A DNA stretch of 64,000 nucleotides, taken from contig NZ_FNGC01000001.1 of NCBI RefSeq assembly GCF_900102785.1, forward strand, positions 424,822 through 488,821, given 5' to 3'. A model generated the notes under the pieces. The model searched no databases. It was not told the DNA's origin and saw only the letters and a program-made list of their open reading frames with translations. The DNA is from Arthrobacter sp. ok362 (GTDB taxonomy: Bacteria > Actinomycetota > Actinomycetes > Actinomycetales > Micrococcaceae). Each line of letters starts with the position of its first letter. Within the stretch, counting starts at the first letter, position 1. The translations under genes and the position numbers were made by a program. This document shows positions 8,453-17,357 of this stretch, one piece after another.

Positions 8453-8687
8453 GTCGTACTCCTTAGTGCCGCGCGTCGAGGCCGGCGAGCTGGGAATCGG
8501 CGTCCCTGCGGACCCCGTTGAATTACTGCCCCTGAATCGTAGCCCTGCCGGTTGGGCCGGTGGAAGGCTGCCCCGGGGCCCGGGGAACCGTCCGGGAACG
8601 GCCCGGAATGCGGGTAATCTTAGAGAGTTCCGGAGCCGGCACGGTCGCTCCGGAGGTGTTCATGGCAGGCAGCAAAAGGCGAGGTTG

Positions 8688-9671
8688 ATGGTCCACATCT
8701 GGAACGATCTGTCCGAAGTCCCGGCGGACTTTGGTCCTTCGGTTGTCACGTTCGGCAATTTCGACGGCGTGCACCGCGGCCACCAGCAGGTGCTGTCGCA
8801 GCTCATCCGCACCGCCCGATTGAACCACGCCCGCGCCGTCGCGATCACCTTCGATCCGCACCCCGCGCAAGTGCACCGACCCGAGTCGGCTCCCGAGCTG
8901 ATCATGGGGCTGGAGGACAAGCTCGTGGCCCTGGGCGAGCTCGGCCTCGATGCCGTGCTGGTGATGAAGTACTCAATGGAGCTTGCCAGCCTGACCCCTG
9001 AAGAATTTGTCGCCACGGTCCTGGTGGACGGCCTGAAAGCGAGCCATGTGGTGATCGGCCACGACGCCCGGTTCGGCCGCGGCAATTCCGGGGACCTCTC
9101 CACCATGCAGGAGCTGGGGCGGAAGCTCGGTTTCGAGGTGCTGGTCATCAGCGAGTTCGGCTCTGAAGGCTTCCCCATCCACGACGACGACGGGACGGAC
9201 CGCCGCTGCTCGTCCACTTGGGTCCGCGAGGCCCTGCGCGCTGGCGACGTCGCCACCGCCGCTGCAGTGCTCGGCAGGCCGCACCGGATGCGCGGCGAGG
9301 TGGTGCACGGTGCCGCCCGCGGCCGCGACCTCGGCTTCCCCACGGCAAACCTCGCCTCGACGGCCAGCGGATACATCCCCGCGGACGGGATCTACGCCGG
9401 CTGGCTTGTGGACCAGGAGGGCACCCGCTGGCCCGCCGCCATCTCCGTGGGCTCCAACCCCACGTTCGACGGCGTGAGCCGTCAGGTCGAAGCCCACGTG
9501 ATCGACCGCCCGGAAGAGTCCGCCGACGACTTCGATCTGTACGACCAGACAGTTGTGGTGGAATTTGTCTCCAGGCTTCGCGGCATGGTGGCGTACCGTG
9601 GGGCTGAGGCTTTGGTGGAGCAAATGCGCCTGGACGTCGTCCAGGCCCATGACATCCTGTTCGCCCGCTGA
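8688..9671 (+). CDS. ribF: Bifunctional riboflavin kinase/FAD synthetase RibF
   Basis: The enzyme makes FMN from riboflavin and then FAD. The 327-residue length is normal. The N-terminal FAD-synthetase domain shows TFGNFDGVHRGHQQVL (nucleotidyltransferase HxGH-type motif), AITFDPHPAQ and SSTWVREALRAGD; the C-terminal riboflavin-kinase domain shows GRDLGFPTANLA (the PTAN motif) and DLYDQTVVVEFVSRLRGM. ATG 8688 gives the usual MVHIWNDL-type beginning and has GGCGAGG upstream. The gene stands alone between DUF937 and the kyn pair. Confidence 0.95.
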   Translation: MVHIWNDLSEVPADFGPSVVTFGNFDGVHRGHQQVLSQLIRTARLNHARAVAITFDPHPAQVHRPESAPELIMGLEDKLVALGELGLDAVLVMKYSMELASLTPEEFVATVLVDGLKASHVVIGHDARFGRGNSGDLSTMQELGRKLGFEVLVISEFGSEGFPIHDDDGTDRRCSSTWVREALRAGDVATAAAVLGRPHRMRGEVVHGAARGRDLGFPTANLASTASGYIPADGIYAGWLVDQEGTRWPAAISVGSNPTFDGVSRQVEAHVIDRPEESADDFDLYDQTVVVEFVSRLRGMVAYRGAEALVEQMRLDVVQAHDILFAR

Positions 9672-9773
9672 TAACCGGGCCAGATCGGCTTCGGCTCCTC
9701 GCGCTGACGGCGTTCTGGCTCACTGGAGCCGCGCGCTGATTGGCAGCCACGTGGCAAGGAAGGCAAGAGAGAC

Positions 9774-10628
9774 TTGACCATCGAGAAGAACACGAGGGAA
9801 CTGGACCAGGACATTGTCCGGGACTTCAGCGCGCGCATGAGCTACGCGTCCTACTTGCAGTTGCCCACCCTGCTCAGCGCCCAGCAGCCGGTCAGCACGC
9901 CGGAACACCACGACGAGATGCTGTTCATCATCCAGCACCAGACCACGGAGCTGTGGCTGAAGCTGGTACTGCATGAGCTTCGCAGCGCCGCCGCATGGCT
10001 GCGTTCTGACGACCTCGGCTCCGCCCTAAAGGCGATCGCCCGCGTCAAGCACATCCAGAAGACCCTCACCGAGCAATGGTCCGTGCTGGCCACCCTGACG
10101 CCTACCGAGTACTCCCAGTTCCGCGGCTTCCTCGGCAACTCGTCCGGATTCCAGTCCAGCCAGTACCGTGCGGTCGAGTTCCTCCTCGGCAACAAGAATG
10201 CCAAGATGCTTCCGGTGTTCGAATCGGACCCCGAGGCCCACGAGATGCTGCGCGAACTGCTCGATGCCCCCAGCATCTATGACGATTTCCTCGCCTATCT
10301 CAAGCGCCAGGGCTTTGACGTCCCGGCCTCCGTGCTGCAGCGCGACGTCACCAAAGCCCACGAGTTCTGCCCGGAGCTGGTCCCCGTGTTCAAGTACATC
10401 TACGAGAACGCCGCCGACAACTGGGGCGCGTACGAGGCCTGCGAGGAACTCGTGGACCTCGAGGACAATTTCCAGCTGTGGCGTTTCCGCCACCTGCGCA
10501 CCGTCCAGCGCACCATCGGCATGAAAGCCGGCACTGGCGGATCCAGCGGTGCCGCGTTCCTGCAGAAGGCCCTTGAGCTGACCTTCTTCCCTGAGCTCTT
10601 CGCCGTGCGGACGGAGATCGGCCAGTGA
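9774..10628 (+). CDS. kynA: Tryptophan 2,3-dioxygenase
   Basis: Haem-dependent oxidation of L-tryptophan to N-formylkynurenine, the first step of the kynurenine route. Family motifs seen are MSYASYLQLPTLLSAQ, HHDEMLFIIQHQTTELWLK (with the catalytic-site His), LGNSSGFQSSQYRAVEF, and the C-terminal WRFRHLRTVQRTIGMKAGTG with the haem-ligand His. The 284-aa length is standard. The start is a TTG at 9774 with GAGAG upstream; no ATG or GTG lies in a better position. The next gene starts within the stop codon, so kynA-kynU is a translationally coupled pair. Confidence 0.95.
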   Translation: MTIEKNTRELDQDIVRDFSARMSYASYLQLPTLLSAQQPVSTPEHHDEMLFIIQHQTTELWLKLVLHELRSAAAWLRSDDLGSALKAIARVKHIQKTLTEQWSVLATLTPTEYSQFRGFLGNSSGFQSSQYRAVEFLLGNKNAKMLPVFESDPEAHEMLRELLDAPSIYDDFLAYLKRQGFDVPASVLQRDVTKAHEFCPELVPVFKYIYENAADNWGAYEACEELVDLEDNFQLWRFRHLRTVQRTIGMKAGTGGSSGAAFLQKALELTFFPELFAVRTEIGQ

Positions 10629-11986
10629 GCATCCCCGCGGGCACCGACGCAAGGGACGCCCTGTGGCAGCGCGCCCTGGATCTTGACGGCGCCGATCCGC
10701 TGGCCGGCTACCGTGACCACTTCGTCGGCACGGACACGGATTTGTCCTACCTTGACGGCAACTCCCTGGGCCGGCCGCTCAAGCGGTCCGTCACCGACAT
10801 CACCAGCTTCATCCAGGACAGCTGGGGCGGCCGCCTGATCCGGGGCTGGGACGAGGAATGGCTCGAACTGCCCCAGGCCATCGGCGATCAGCTGGGCCGC
10901 TCGGTGCTCGGCGCGGCGCCCGGACAGACGATCATCGCCGATTCCACCACCGTGGTGCTGTACAAGCTCATCCGCGCGGCCCTGGCCGCTGTGACGGATC
11001 CGGCGCGGACGGAAATCGTCCTGGACACGGACAATTTCCCCACCGACCGCTACCTGGTGGAGGGAATCGCCCGCGAAGAAGGCCTGACCCTGCGCTGGAT
11101 CGACGCCGATCCCGCCTCCGGTGTCACGGTCGAGCAGGTGCGGGCCGCCACGGGCCCGGCCACCGCCGTCGTGGTCCTGAGCCAGATCGCCTACCGCTCC
11201 GGCTTCCTCGCGGACCTTCCGGCCATCACCGCGGCAGTCCACGACGCCGGCGCCCTAGTGGTGTGGGACCTGTGCCACTCTGCCGGGTCGGTGGAGATCG
11301 CATTGGACGACGCCGACGTCGACTTCGCGGCCGGCTGCACCTACAAGTACCTCAATGGGGGACCGGGTTCGCCCGCCTTCGCCTACGTCAATTCCCGGCA
11401 CCTGGCCGGACTGCAGCAGCCGATCTGGGGCTGGATGGGACGCAAGGACGCGTTCGAAATGGGCCCGGGTTACGAGGCCGCTCCCGGCATCCGGGGCTTC
11501 CTCAGCGGCACCCCGGCCATTTTTGGGATGCTCGCCATGCGCGGCACCCTGGGCCTGATCGAGGAAGTGGGGATGGCCGCCGTCCGGAAAAAGTCACGGC
11601 TGCTCACGGCCTTTGCCCTCGAACTCTTCGACGCCTGGCTGGCACCGGCCGGCGTGCAGCTGTCCACCCCGCGTAATCCGGCACTGCGCGGCAGCCACGT
11701 GACGGTGGACCACCCTGCGTTCCGTGAAATGACGGCCGCCTTGTGGGACCAGGATGTGATTCCCGATTTCCGTGCCCCGCAGGGCATCAGGATCGGGCTG
11801 TCGCCGCTCAGCAGCTCCTTCGCGGAGGTCTACCGGGGCGTCGCCGCCATCCGCGAGCTGCTTTCGGGCCAGGAAAGCGGAACGCGGCAACCGCCACAGG
11901 CAGACGGCGAGGCAGCCGGCGCGGCTGCGGGCGCGGCCGGCGCGGCTGCCGGTTTCGACAAGACCGCGGACGTGCCACTAAACTAA
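10625..11986 (+). CDS. kynU: Kynureninase
   Basis: PLP enzyme cleaving kynurenine to anthranilate plus alanine. The sequence shows YLDGNSLGRPLK near the N-terminus, the DTDNFPTDRY segment, VVWDLCHSAGSV (PLP Asp) and CTYKYLNGGPGSPAF with the Schiff-base Lys; APQGIRIGLSPLSSSF closes the domain. The catalytic part fits the roughly 400-415 aa family and is followed by an extra Ala-rich tail of about 40 residues. The GTG start overlaps the kynA stop by 4 bp. No arylformamidase gene, needed between the two steps, lies nearby. Confidence 0.95.
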   Translation: MSIPAGTDARDALWQRALDLDGADPLAGYRDHFVGTDTDLSYLDGNSLGRPLKRSVTDITSFIQDSWGGRLIRGWDEEWLELPQAIGDQLGRSVLGAAPGQTIIADSTTVVLYKLIRAALAAVTDPARTEIVLDTDNFPTDRYLVEGIAREEGLTLRWIDADPASGVTVEQVRAATGPATAVVVLSQIAYRSGFLADLPAITAAVHDAGALVVWDLCHSAGSVEIALDDADVDFAAGCTYKYLNGGPGSPAFAYVNSRHLAGLQQPIWGWMGRKDAFEMGPGYEAAPGIRGFLSGTPAIFGMLAMRGTLGLIEEVGMAAVRKKSRLLTAFALELFDAWLAPAGVQLSTPRNPALRGSHVTVDHPAFREMTAALWDQDVIPDFRAPQGIRIGLSPLSSSFAEVYRGVAAIRELLSGQESGTRQPPQADGEAAGAAAGAAGAAAGFDKTADVPLN

Positions 11987-12124
11987 ACGTTGGATCCGGC
12001 TGCAGTCCGTGGCGGCTGGTCCGTGTTGTGTACGGGATACCCGGCTTCGGCGGGGGATTCCGGGACGGCACCCCCGGCAGTGAATTACTGATTCGGGCCT
12101 CACGGCACATCTCTAGGAGTTATT

Positions 12125-12394
12125 GTGGCACTTGAAGCCGCTGTAAAGCAGTCCATCATCAAGGATTTCGCAACGTCCGAGGGCGACACCGGTTCGCCGG
12201 AGGTCCAGGTTGCAGTCCTGACTCAGCGGATCAAGGATCTCACTGAGCACATGAAAGAGCACAAGCACGATTACCACACCCAGCGCGGTCTGCTGGCCAT
12301 GGTTGGTCGTCGCAAGCGCATGCTCACCTACCTCAAGAACACTGACATCACCCGCTACCGTAAGCTCATCGAGCGCCTCGGCCTGCGTCGCTAG
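12125..12394 (+). CDS. rpsO: 30S ribosomal protein S15
   Basis: The 89-residue S15 binds the central domain of 16S rRNA. The hallmark [36 protein letters not shown] and [12 protein letters not shown] are all present. The start is GTG 12125 with TAGGAG about 7 nt upstream. It precedes pnp, the usual rpsO-pnp order in bacteria, with a hairpin and a 250-bp spacer between the two. Confidence 0.97.
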   Translation: MALEAAVKQSIIKDFATSEGDTGSPEVQVAVLTQRIKDLTEHMKEHKHDYHTQRGLLAMVGRRKRMLTYLKNTDITRYRKLIERLGLRR

Positions 12395-12406
12395 TCAGCT
12401 TTAAGG

Positions 12407-12441
12407 GGCGGCCCCTTCCGGACCGGAACGGGCCGCCTTCT
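12407..12441 (+). terminator. Hairpin after rpsO
   Basis: GGCGGCCC (12407-12414) pairs with GGGCCGCC (12430-12437), with an inner TTCCGG/CCGGAA stem, followed by TTCTTC. It may be a terminator or the processing hairpin known between rpsO and pnp in other bacteria. Confidence 0.7.
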
Positions 12442-12641
12442 TCAGGAAAAAACTAAACAGGAGGATCAACCGCATCACGCATTCGCGGTCCTCGGTAGTG
12501 ATCCCCGGGAACGGCCTCAAGGAACGAGGCCCCGCCCGTGGGTCTCGATCGATGACCGGGTGCAGTGCAGGCCAGTAGACAGATGCTGGACTGGGTTGAT
12601 GCGGCTGGGCTCCGTGAACCATGAAACGGAGGTGACTCTCT
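12442..12641 (+). promoter_or_regulatory. pnp 5' leader
   Basis: About 200 nt without a gene precede pnp. It contains a perfect GGCCTC/GAGGCC hairpin (12513-12518 with 12526-12531) and the ribosome site CGGAGGTG before the ATG. PNPase autoregulates its own leader in several bacteria; whether this one does is not visible. Confidence 0.4.
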
Positions 12642-14891
12642 ATGGAGGGTCCCGAAATCCAGTTCTCAGAAGCAGTCATTGACAATGGCCGCTTCGGCAA
12701 GCGTGTAATCCGCTTTGAAACCGGCCGCCTTGCCAAGCAGGCAGCCGGCGCAGCGATGGTCTACATCGATGAAGAGACCGCGCTGCTGTCCGCAACCACC
12801 GCCGGCAAGCACCCGCGTGAAGGTTTCGACTTCTTCCCGCTGACCGTCGACGTCGAAGAGCGCATGTACGCCGCCGGCCGCATCCCGGGCTCGTTCTTCC
12901 GCCGCGAAGGCCGTCCCTCCACAGAAGCCATCCTGGCCTGCCGCCTCATGGACCGCCCGCTGCGCCCCGCGTTCGTCAAGGGCCTGCGCAACGAGGTCCA
13001 GATCGTCGTCACCGTGCTGTCCATCAACCCGGACGAGCTCTACGACGTCGTCGCGATCAACGCGTCCTCGATGTCCACCCAGCTTTCCGGCCTGCCCTTC
13101 TCCGGCCCGATCGGCGGCGTCCGCGTTGCCCTCGTTGCCGACGAGAACGGCTCGCAGTGGGTTGCGTTCCCGAAGCACTCCCAGCTCGAGAACGCCGTCT
13201 TCAACATGGTCGTTGCCGGCCGCATCGCAGGTGACGACGTCGCCATCATGATGGTTGAAGCCGAAGCTACCGACAACTCCTGGAACCTCATCAAGGAACA
13301 GGGCGCCACCGCCCCGACCGAAGAGGTTGTTTCCGAAGGCCTCGAGGCTGCCAAGCCGTTCATCAAGGCCCTCTGCGAAGCACAGTCCGACCTGGCAGCC
13401 CGCGCCGCCAAGCCGACCGTCGAGTTCCCGGTCTTCCTGGACTACCAGGACGACGTCTACGCCGCCGTGGAGTCCGCCGCCGCCGAGAAGCTGGCCGCTG
13501 TCTTCCAGATCGCCGACAAGCAGGAACGCGACACCGCATCGGATTCGCTCAAGGACGAGGTCACCTCTTCCCTGGCCGGCCAGTTCGAAGGCCGCGAGAA
13601 GGAGCTGTCCGCAGCCTTCCGCTCCGTCACCAAGCAGGTTGTGCGCCAGCGCATCCTCAAGGACCAGATCCGCATCGACGGCCGCGGCCTGACGGACATC
13701 CGCCAGCTCACCGCCGAGGTTGAGGTTCTGCCCCGCGTCCACGGCTCGGCCATCTTCGAACGCGGCGAGACCCAGATCATGGGTGTCACCACGCTGAACA
13801 TGCTCAAGATGGAACAGCAGATCGACTCGCTCTCTCCCGTGACGCGCAAGCGCTACATGCACAACTACAACTTCCCGCCGTACTCCACCGGCGAGACCGG
13901 CCGCGTCGGTTCCCCGAAGCGCCGCGAAATCGGCCACGGTGCCCTCGCAGAGCGCGCCATCATGCCGGTGCTGCCGTCCCGCGAGGAATTCCCCTACGCC
14001 ATCCGCCAGGTGTCTGAGGCGCTCAGCTCCAACGGTTCGACGTCGATGGGTTCCGTCTGCGCCTCCACGCTGTCCCTGCTCAACGCAGGCGTGCCGCTGA
14101 AGGCTGCCGTTGCCGGTATCGCCATGGGCCTGGTCTCTGACCAGGTTGACGGCCAGACCCGCTACGCAGCCCTGACCGATATCCTCGGCGCCGAAGATGC
14201 CTTCGGCGACATGGACTTCAAGGTTGCCGGTACCTCCGAGTTCGTCACGGCCATCCAGCTGGACACGAAGCTCGACGGCATCCCGGCCTCGGTCCTGGCC
14301 GCCGCCCTGAAGCAGGCCCGCGAAGCGCGCCTGCACATCCTGGACGTCCTGAACTCCGCGATCGACACCCCGGACGAGCTCTCCGAGTTCGCGCCGCGCG
14401 TCATCGCGGTCAAGATCCCGGTTGACAAGATCGGCGAGGTCATCGGCCCGAAGGGCAAGATGATCAACCAGATCCAGGAAGACACCGGAGCCGACATCTC
14501 GATCGAGGACGACGGAACTGTCTACATCGGCGCCACCAACGGCCCGTCTGCCGACGCAGCACGTTCCGCGATCAACGCCATCGCCAACCCGCAGGTGCCG
14601 GAAATCGGTGAGCGCTACCTGGGCACGGTCGTCAAGACCACCACCTTCGGCGCCTTCGTTTCCCTGACCCCGGGCAAGGACGGCCTCTTGCACATCTCCG
14701 AGCTGCGCAAGATCGCTGGCGGCAAGCGCGTTGACAACGTCGAGGACGTCGTCTCCGTGGGCCAGAAGATCCAGGTGGAAATCACCAAGATCGACGACCG
14801 TGGAAAGCTCTCCCTCTCACCCGTAGTGGCTGAGGATGCAGCTTCGGAGAACGCCGACAACGCTGAGGTCTCCGAGGAGTCCGCAGAGTAG
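12642..14891 (+). CDS. pnp: Polyribonucleotide nucleotidyltransferase (PNPase)
   Basis: Phosphorolytic 3'-5' exoribonuclease and, in actinobacteria, also a tail-adding enzyme. The 749 residues comprise RNase PH domain 1 (about 15-150, with [18 protein letters not shown]), an alpha-helical linker, RNase PH domain 2 (about 335-560, with [17 protein letters not shown] and [15 protein letters not shown]), a KH domain (about 590-650, GPKG loop) and an S1 domain (about 655-730, [20 protein letters not shown]). The acidic C-terminus ends EESAE. It starts at ATG 12642 with a strong ribosome site and ends before a strong terminator. Confidence 0.97.
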   Translation: MEGPEIQFSEAVIDNGRFGKRVIRFETGRLAKQAAGAAMVYIDEETALLSATTAGKHPREGFDFFPLTVDVEERMYAAGRIPGSFFRREGRPSTEAILACRLMDRPLRPAFVKGLRNEVQIVVTVLSINPDELYDVVAINASSMSTQLSGLPFSGPIGGVRVALVADENGSQWVAFPKHSQLENAVFNMVVAGRIAGDDVAIMMVEAEATDNSWNLIKEQGATAPTEEVVSEGLEAAKPFIKALCEAQSDLAARAAKPTVEFPVFLDYQDDVYAAVESAAAEKLAAVFQIADKQERDTASDSLKDEVTSSLAGQFEGREKELSAAFRSVTKQVVRQRILKDQIRIDGRGLTDIRQLTAEVEVLPRVHGSAIFERGETQIMGVTTLNMLKMEQQIDSLSPVTRKRYMHNYNFPPYSTGETGRVGSPKRREIGHGALAERAIMPVLPSREEFPYAIRQVSEALSSNGSTSMGSVCASTLSLLNAGVPLKAAVAGIAMGLVSDQVDGQTRYAALTDILGAEDAFGDMDFKVAGTSEFVTAIQLDTKLDGIPASVLAAALKQAREARLHILDVLNSAIDTPDELSEFAPRVIAVKIPVDKIGEVIGPKGKMINQIQEDTGADISIEDDGTVYIGATNGPSADAARSAINAIANPQVPEIGERYLGTVVKTTTFGAFVSLTPGKDGLLHISELRKIAGGKRVDNVEDVVSVGQKIQVEITKIDDRGKLSLSPVVAEDAASENADNAEVSEESAE

Positions 14892-14909
14892 TCTCTCCTG
14901 CATCAAAGA

Positions 14910-14948
14910 GCGGGGCCGGTGGATCAACCACCGGCCCCGCTGCTGTTT
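14910..14948 (+). terminator. Rho-independent terminator of pnp
   Basis: A perfect 13-bp stem, GCGGGGCCGGTGG (14910-14922) with CCACCGGCCCCGC (14928-14940) around a 5-nt loop, followed by TGCTGTTT. Confidence 0.85.
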
Positions 14949-14953
14949 AAAGG

Positions 14954-14959
14954 TAGGAT
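14954..14959 (+). promoter_or_regulatory. Candidate -10 element of the M16 peptidase gene
   Basis: TAGGAT just after the pnp terminator; it would give a leader of about 35 nt containing GAAAGG. Confidence 0.3.
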
Positions 14960-14997
14960 GGCAGGCAGATTTGGCACGTGTTCAATGAAAGGCCTTG

Positions 14998-16341
14998 ATG
15001 ACTGTCGTTCCCCTGCCGCTAGAGCAGAACCAGCACGCTGACACCCTGATCCACGGAGCCGACGGCGGTTCCGAGGTGCGACGCTCGGTCCTGCCCGGCG
15101 GCGTCCGCGTGCTTACTGAAGCGATGCCCGGCCAGCGCTCTGCCACGATCGGTTTCTGGGTCGGGGTGGGCTCCCGGGACGAGGCCCCCGGCCAGCACGG
15201 CTCCACGCACTTTTTGGAGCATCTGCTCTTCAAGGGCACCAAACGCCGCACCGCGCTGGAGATCGCCTCGGCCTTCGATGAGGTCGGCGGGGAATCGAAC
15301 GCCGCCACGGCGAAAGAGAGCACCTGCTACTTCGCCCGCGTGCTGGACAGTGACCTTCCCATGGCGATCGACGTCATCGCCGACATGATCACTGGTGCCG
15401 TCCTGGACCCGCAGGAAATGGAGCAGGAGCGGGACGTCATCCTCGAGGAAATCGCCATGGACAGCGACGACCCCACCGACGTCGCGCACGAGAACTTCGT
15501 CGCCGCCGTGCTGGGAATGCACCCGCTGGGCCGCCCCATCGGCGGCACCCCGGCAGCCATTCGGGCCGTGGCGCGCGACTCGGTGTGGGACCACTACCGC
15601 CGCTACTACCGTCCAGACGAGCTCGTGGTCACCGCGGCCGGCGGGCTGGACCACGACGTCGTCTGCGGGCTCGTGGTGGATGCCCTGCACTCTGCCGGCT
15701 GGAACCTTGAGCCCGCTGCCGCCCCCGTTCAGCGCCGCTCCACCGAGCGTGCGGCCATCACCGGCACGGCCGGCCTGCACGTGGTCAAGCGCCAGGTGGA
15801 GCAGGCCAACATCATTATGGGCTGTCCCTCGCTGGTCGCCACCGACGACCGCCGCTTTGTCATGAGCGTGCTCAACGCCGTCCTCGGCGGCGGCATGTCC
15901 TCCCGGCTTTTCCAGGAGGTCCGGGAGAAGCGCGGCCTCGTCTACTCGACCTACTCCTTCGCCTCCTCCTATGCCGACGCCGGCTATTTCGGCATGTACG
16001 CCGGATGCACGCCGTCGAAGGTCCGTCAGGTCATAGGGCTGCTCGGCGCCGAACTCGACAAGCTGGCGGCGGACGGCATCACCGACGAGGAGCTCCGGAA
16101 GGCCGTGGGGCAGCTGTGCGGCGGAATCGTGCTCGCGCTTGAGGACACCGGCTCCCGGATGTCCCGCCTGGGCCGCGCGGAACTGGTGTCCGGCGAGTAC
16201 CAGGACATCGATGAAACCCTGCGCCAGATCAAGGCCGTCACGGCGTCGGAGGTCCAGGTGCTCGCCCGCGAGCTCGCGGCCGCCCCACGGACCGTCACGG
16301 TGGTAGGCCCCTTCGAGGAAACCGAGACGTTTGGGCTCTAG
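14998..16341 (+). CDS. M16-family zinc metallopeptidase (processing-protease type)
   Basis: The 447-residue protein carries the inverted zinc motif HXXEH as HFLEH (residues 71-75) in GSTHFLEHLLFKGTKRR, with the downstream zinc Glu in ILEEIAMDSDDP (about residue 147). The second, non-catalytic half holds GGGMSSRLFQEVREKRGLVY, the substrate-binding Arg/Tyr segment of the family. It is related to the beta subunit of mitochondrial processing peptidase. Adjacency to pnp is common in bacteria. ATG 14998 is favoured over the TTG one codon upstream; GAAAGG is the ribosome site. Confidence 0.92.
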   Translation: MTVVPLPLEQNQHADTLIHGADGGSEVRRSVLPGGVRVLTEAMPGQRSATIGFWVGVGSRDEAPGQHGSTHFLEHLLFKGTKRRTALEIASAFDEVGGESNAATAKESTCYFARVLDSDLPMAIDVIADMITGAVLDPQEMEQERDVILEEIAMDSDDPTDVAHENFVAAVLGMHPLGRPIGGTPAAIRAVARDSVWDHYRRYYRPDELVVTAAGGLDHDVVCGLVVDALHSAGWNLEPAAAPVQRRSTERAAITGTAGLHVVKRQVEQANIIMGCPSLVATDDRRFVMSVLNAVLGGGMSSRLFQEVREKRGLVYSTYSFASSYADAGYFGMYAGCTPSKVRQVIGLLGAELDKLAADGITDEELRKAVGQLCGGIVLALEDTGSRMSRLGRAELVSGEYQDIDETLRQIKAVTASEVQVLARELAAAPRTVTVVGPFEETETFGL

Positions 16342-16354
16342 GTAATTCCCGGGC

Positions 16355-16386
16355 CAATTTCTGCACTGTCCAATTTCTGCCCTGTG
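16355..16386. repeat. 16-bp direct repeat, two copies
   Basis: CCAATTTCTGCACTGT (16355-16370) is followed directly by a copy with one change (16371-16386), just downstream of the M16 peptidase gene. A GGCCGTGC/GCACGGCC inverted repeat follows. Confidence 0.8.
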
Positions 16387-16494
16387 GGCCGTGCGCCAAC
16401 CGGCTGGGCACGGCCGGTCGGTGTGCCGCCGGTCTTTACACCACAGTAGGCACGGCGTCATGATGGTGGCGGGGTCACTCGGGAGGAACTCCAC

Positions 16495-16992
16495 ATGGGA
16501 GAAACTGCGCACCGGCCACTGCGAGGCAGTGCATGCGAAGCGCTTGAGGCTTTCCTAGGCCATTGGACGGGGACCACGCACTGGGAGTCAACCGCGTGGG
16601 GTCCGGCGCGCAGCGCGGACACCGAGATCATCTTTGCCCCGGCGGCGGCCGGGCTTGCCGTCACCCAAAGTTACCGGCATACGGATGCGGACGGGACCCG
16701 CGCCGAAGGCCATGGTGTCTTCACCACGGACCCGGACCACCCGGACACGCTCCTGTACCACGTCAACAGCCTGGGACTGCCGCCCGAGGCGCCGGCGCGC
16801 GCCAGTTGGGATGGTGGCACCTTGACCGTGGAACGGCGCAGCGACCGCGGCACGGCGCGGCACACGTTCCGGGTGGACGACGGCGAACTGACGCACGCCG
16901 CCGGTCTCCGCCTGGGCAGGGCGAGCGAGTTCACCCAGATCATGACCACGGTCTGCCGGCGCGTCGCCGAGGGCGCCTCGATCCCGGCCTGA
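16495..16992 (+). CDS. Uncharacterised beta-rich protein, possibly DUF1579-like
   Basis: The 165-residue soluble protein has alternating beta-strand text: FLGHWTGTTHWES near residue 20, TQSYRHTDADGTRAEGHGVF, LYHVNSLGLPPEAPARASWD and FTQIMTTVCRRVAEG. The W-x-G start of the first strand and the curved-strand spacing recall lipocalin-like DUF1579 or fatty-acid-binding-like barrels, but no motif settles the matter. GGGAGGAACT precedes the ATG. It is monocistronic. Treat the fold as a guess and the gene as likely real. Confidence 0.75.
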   Translation: MGETAHRPLRGSACEALEAFLGHWTGTTHWESTAWGPARSADTEIIFAPAAAGLAVTQSYRHTDADGTRAEGHGVFTTDPDHPDTLLYHVNSLGLPPEAPARASWDGGTLTVERRSDRGTARHTFRVDDGELTHAAGLRLGRASEFTQIMTTVCRRVAEGASIPA

Positions 16993-17083
16993 GGTTTCGA
17001 GTTCCGCGCCGATTTCTCGGGCCCGCATATTCGGGCCGGACTACGCATGAAATGCGCCGCGGAAAGCCCCGGGCGTGCTCGGG

Positions 17084-17350
17084 TTAACCGCCGGCGAACG
17101 GCGGCAGCACGTCCACGACGTCGGCCGGCTTGAGCGCCGCGGCCTGGTCACGCACGGCAACTTCGTTGAGCAGGAAGCTGGAGCGGGACAGGATGCGGGC
17201 CAGCGGCGGCGTACCGGCCGGCGGTTCGGGGCGTTCGACGGCGAGGATCGCCTCCAGCAGCGAGGCGAGGGTGTCGCCGTCGGCGAGGTCGTAGCGTTCT
17301 TCATCCACGCCGGCAGCAGCGCGCGCTGCAGCGAAGTAGCGTACGTTCAC
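17084..17350 (-). CDS. moaD: Molybdopterin synthase small subunit MoaD
   Basis: The 88-residue ubiquitin-fold sulfur carrier ends in the diagnostic double Gly (LPPFAGG), whose C-terminus is adenylated and thiocarboxylated to donate sulfur to cPMP together with MoaE. N-terminal text MNVRYFAAARAAAG and DVVDVLPPF fit MoaD rather than ThiS. It starts at GTG 17350, 7 bp after the moaA stop, in a minus-strand moaA-moaD operon. The partner subunit moaE is encoded 7.5 kb away at 24853. Confidence 0.92.
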   Translation of the reverse strand: MNVRYFAAARAAAGVDEERYDLADGDTLASLLEAILAVERPEPPAGTPPLARILSRSSFLLNEVAVRDQAAALKPADVVDVLPPFAGG

Positions 17351-17357
17351 GAAAAAA

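Noticed and set aside
12666..14693. 675-residue open frame on the minus strand opposite pnp
   Set aside because: It lies entirely antisense to a clear PNPase gene, has no recognisable motif and reads as a mirror of biased GC-rich codons.
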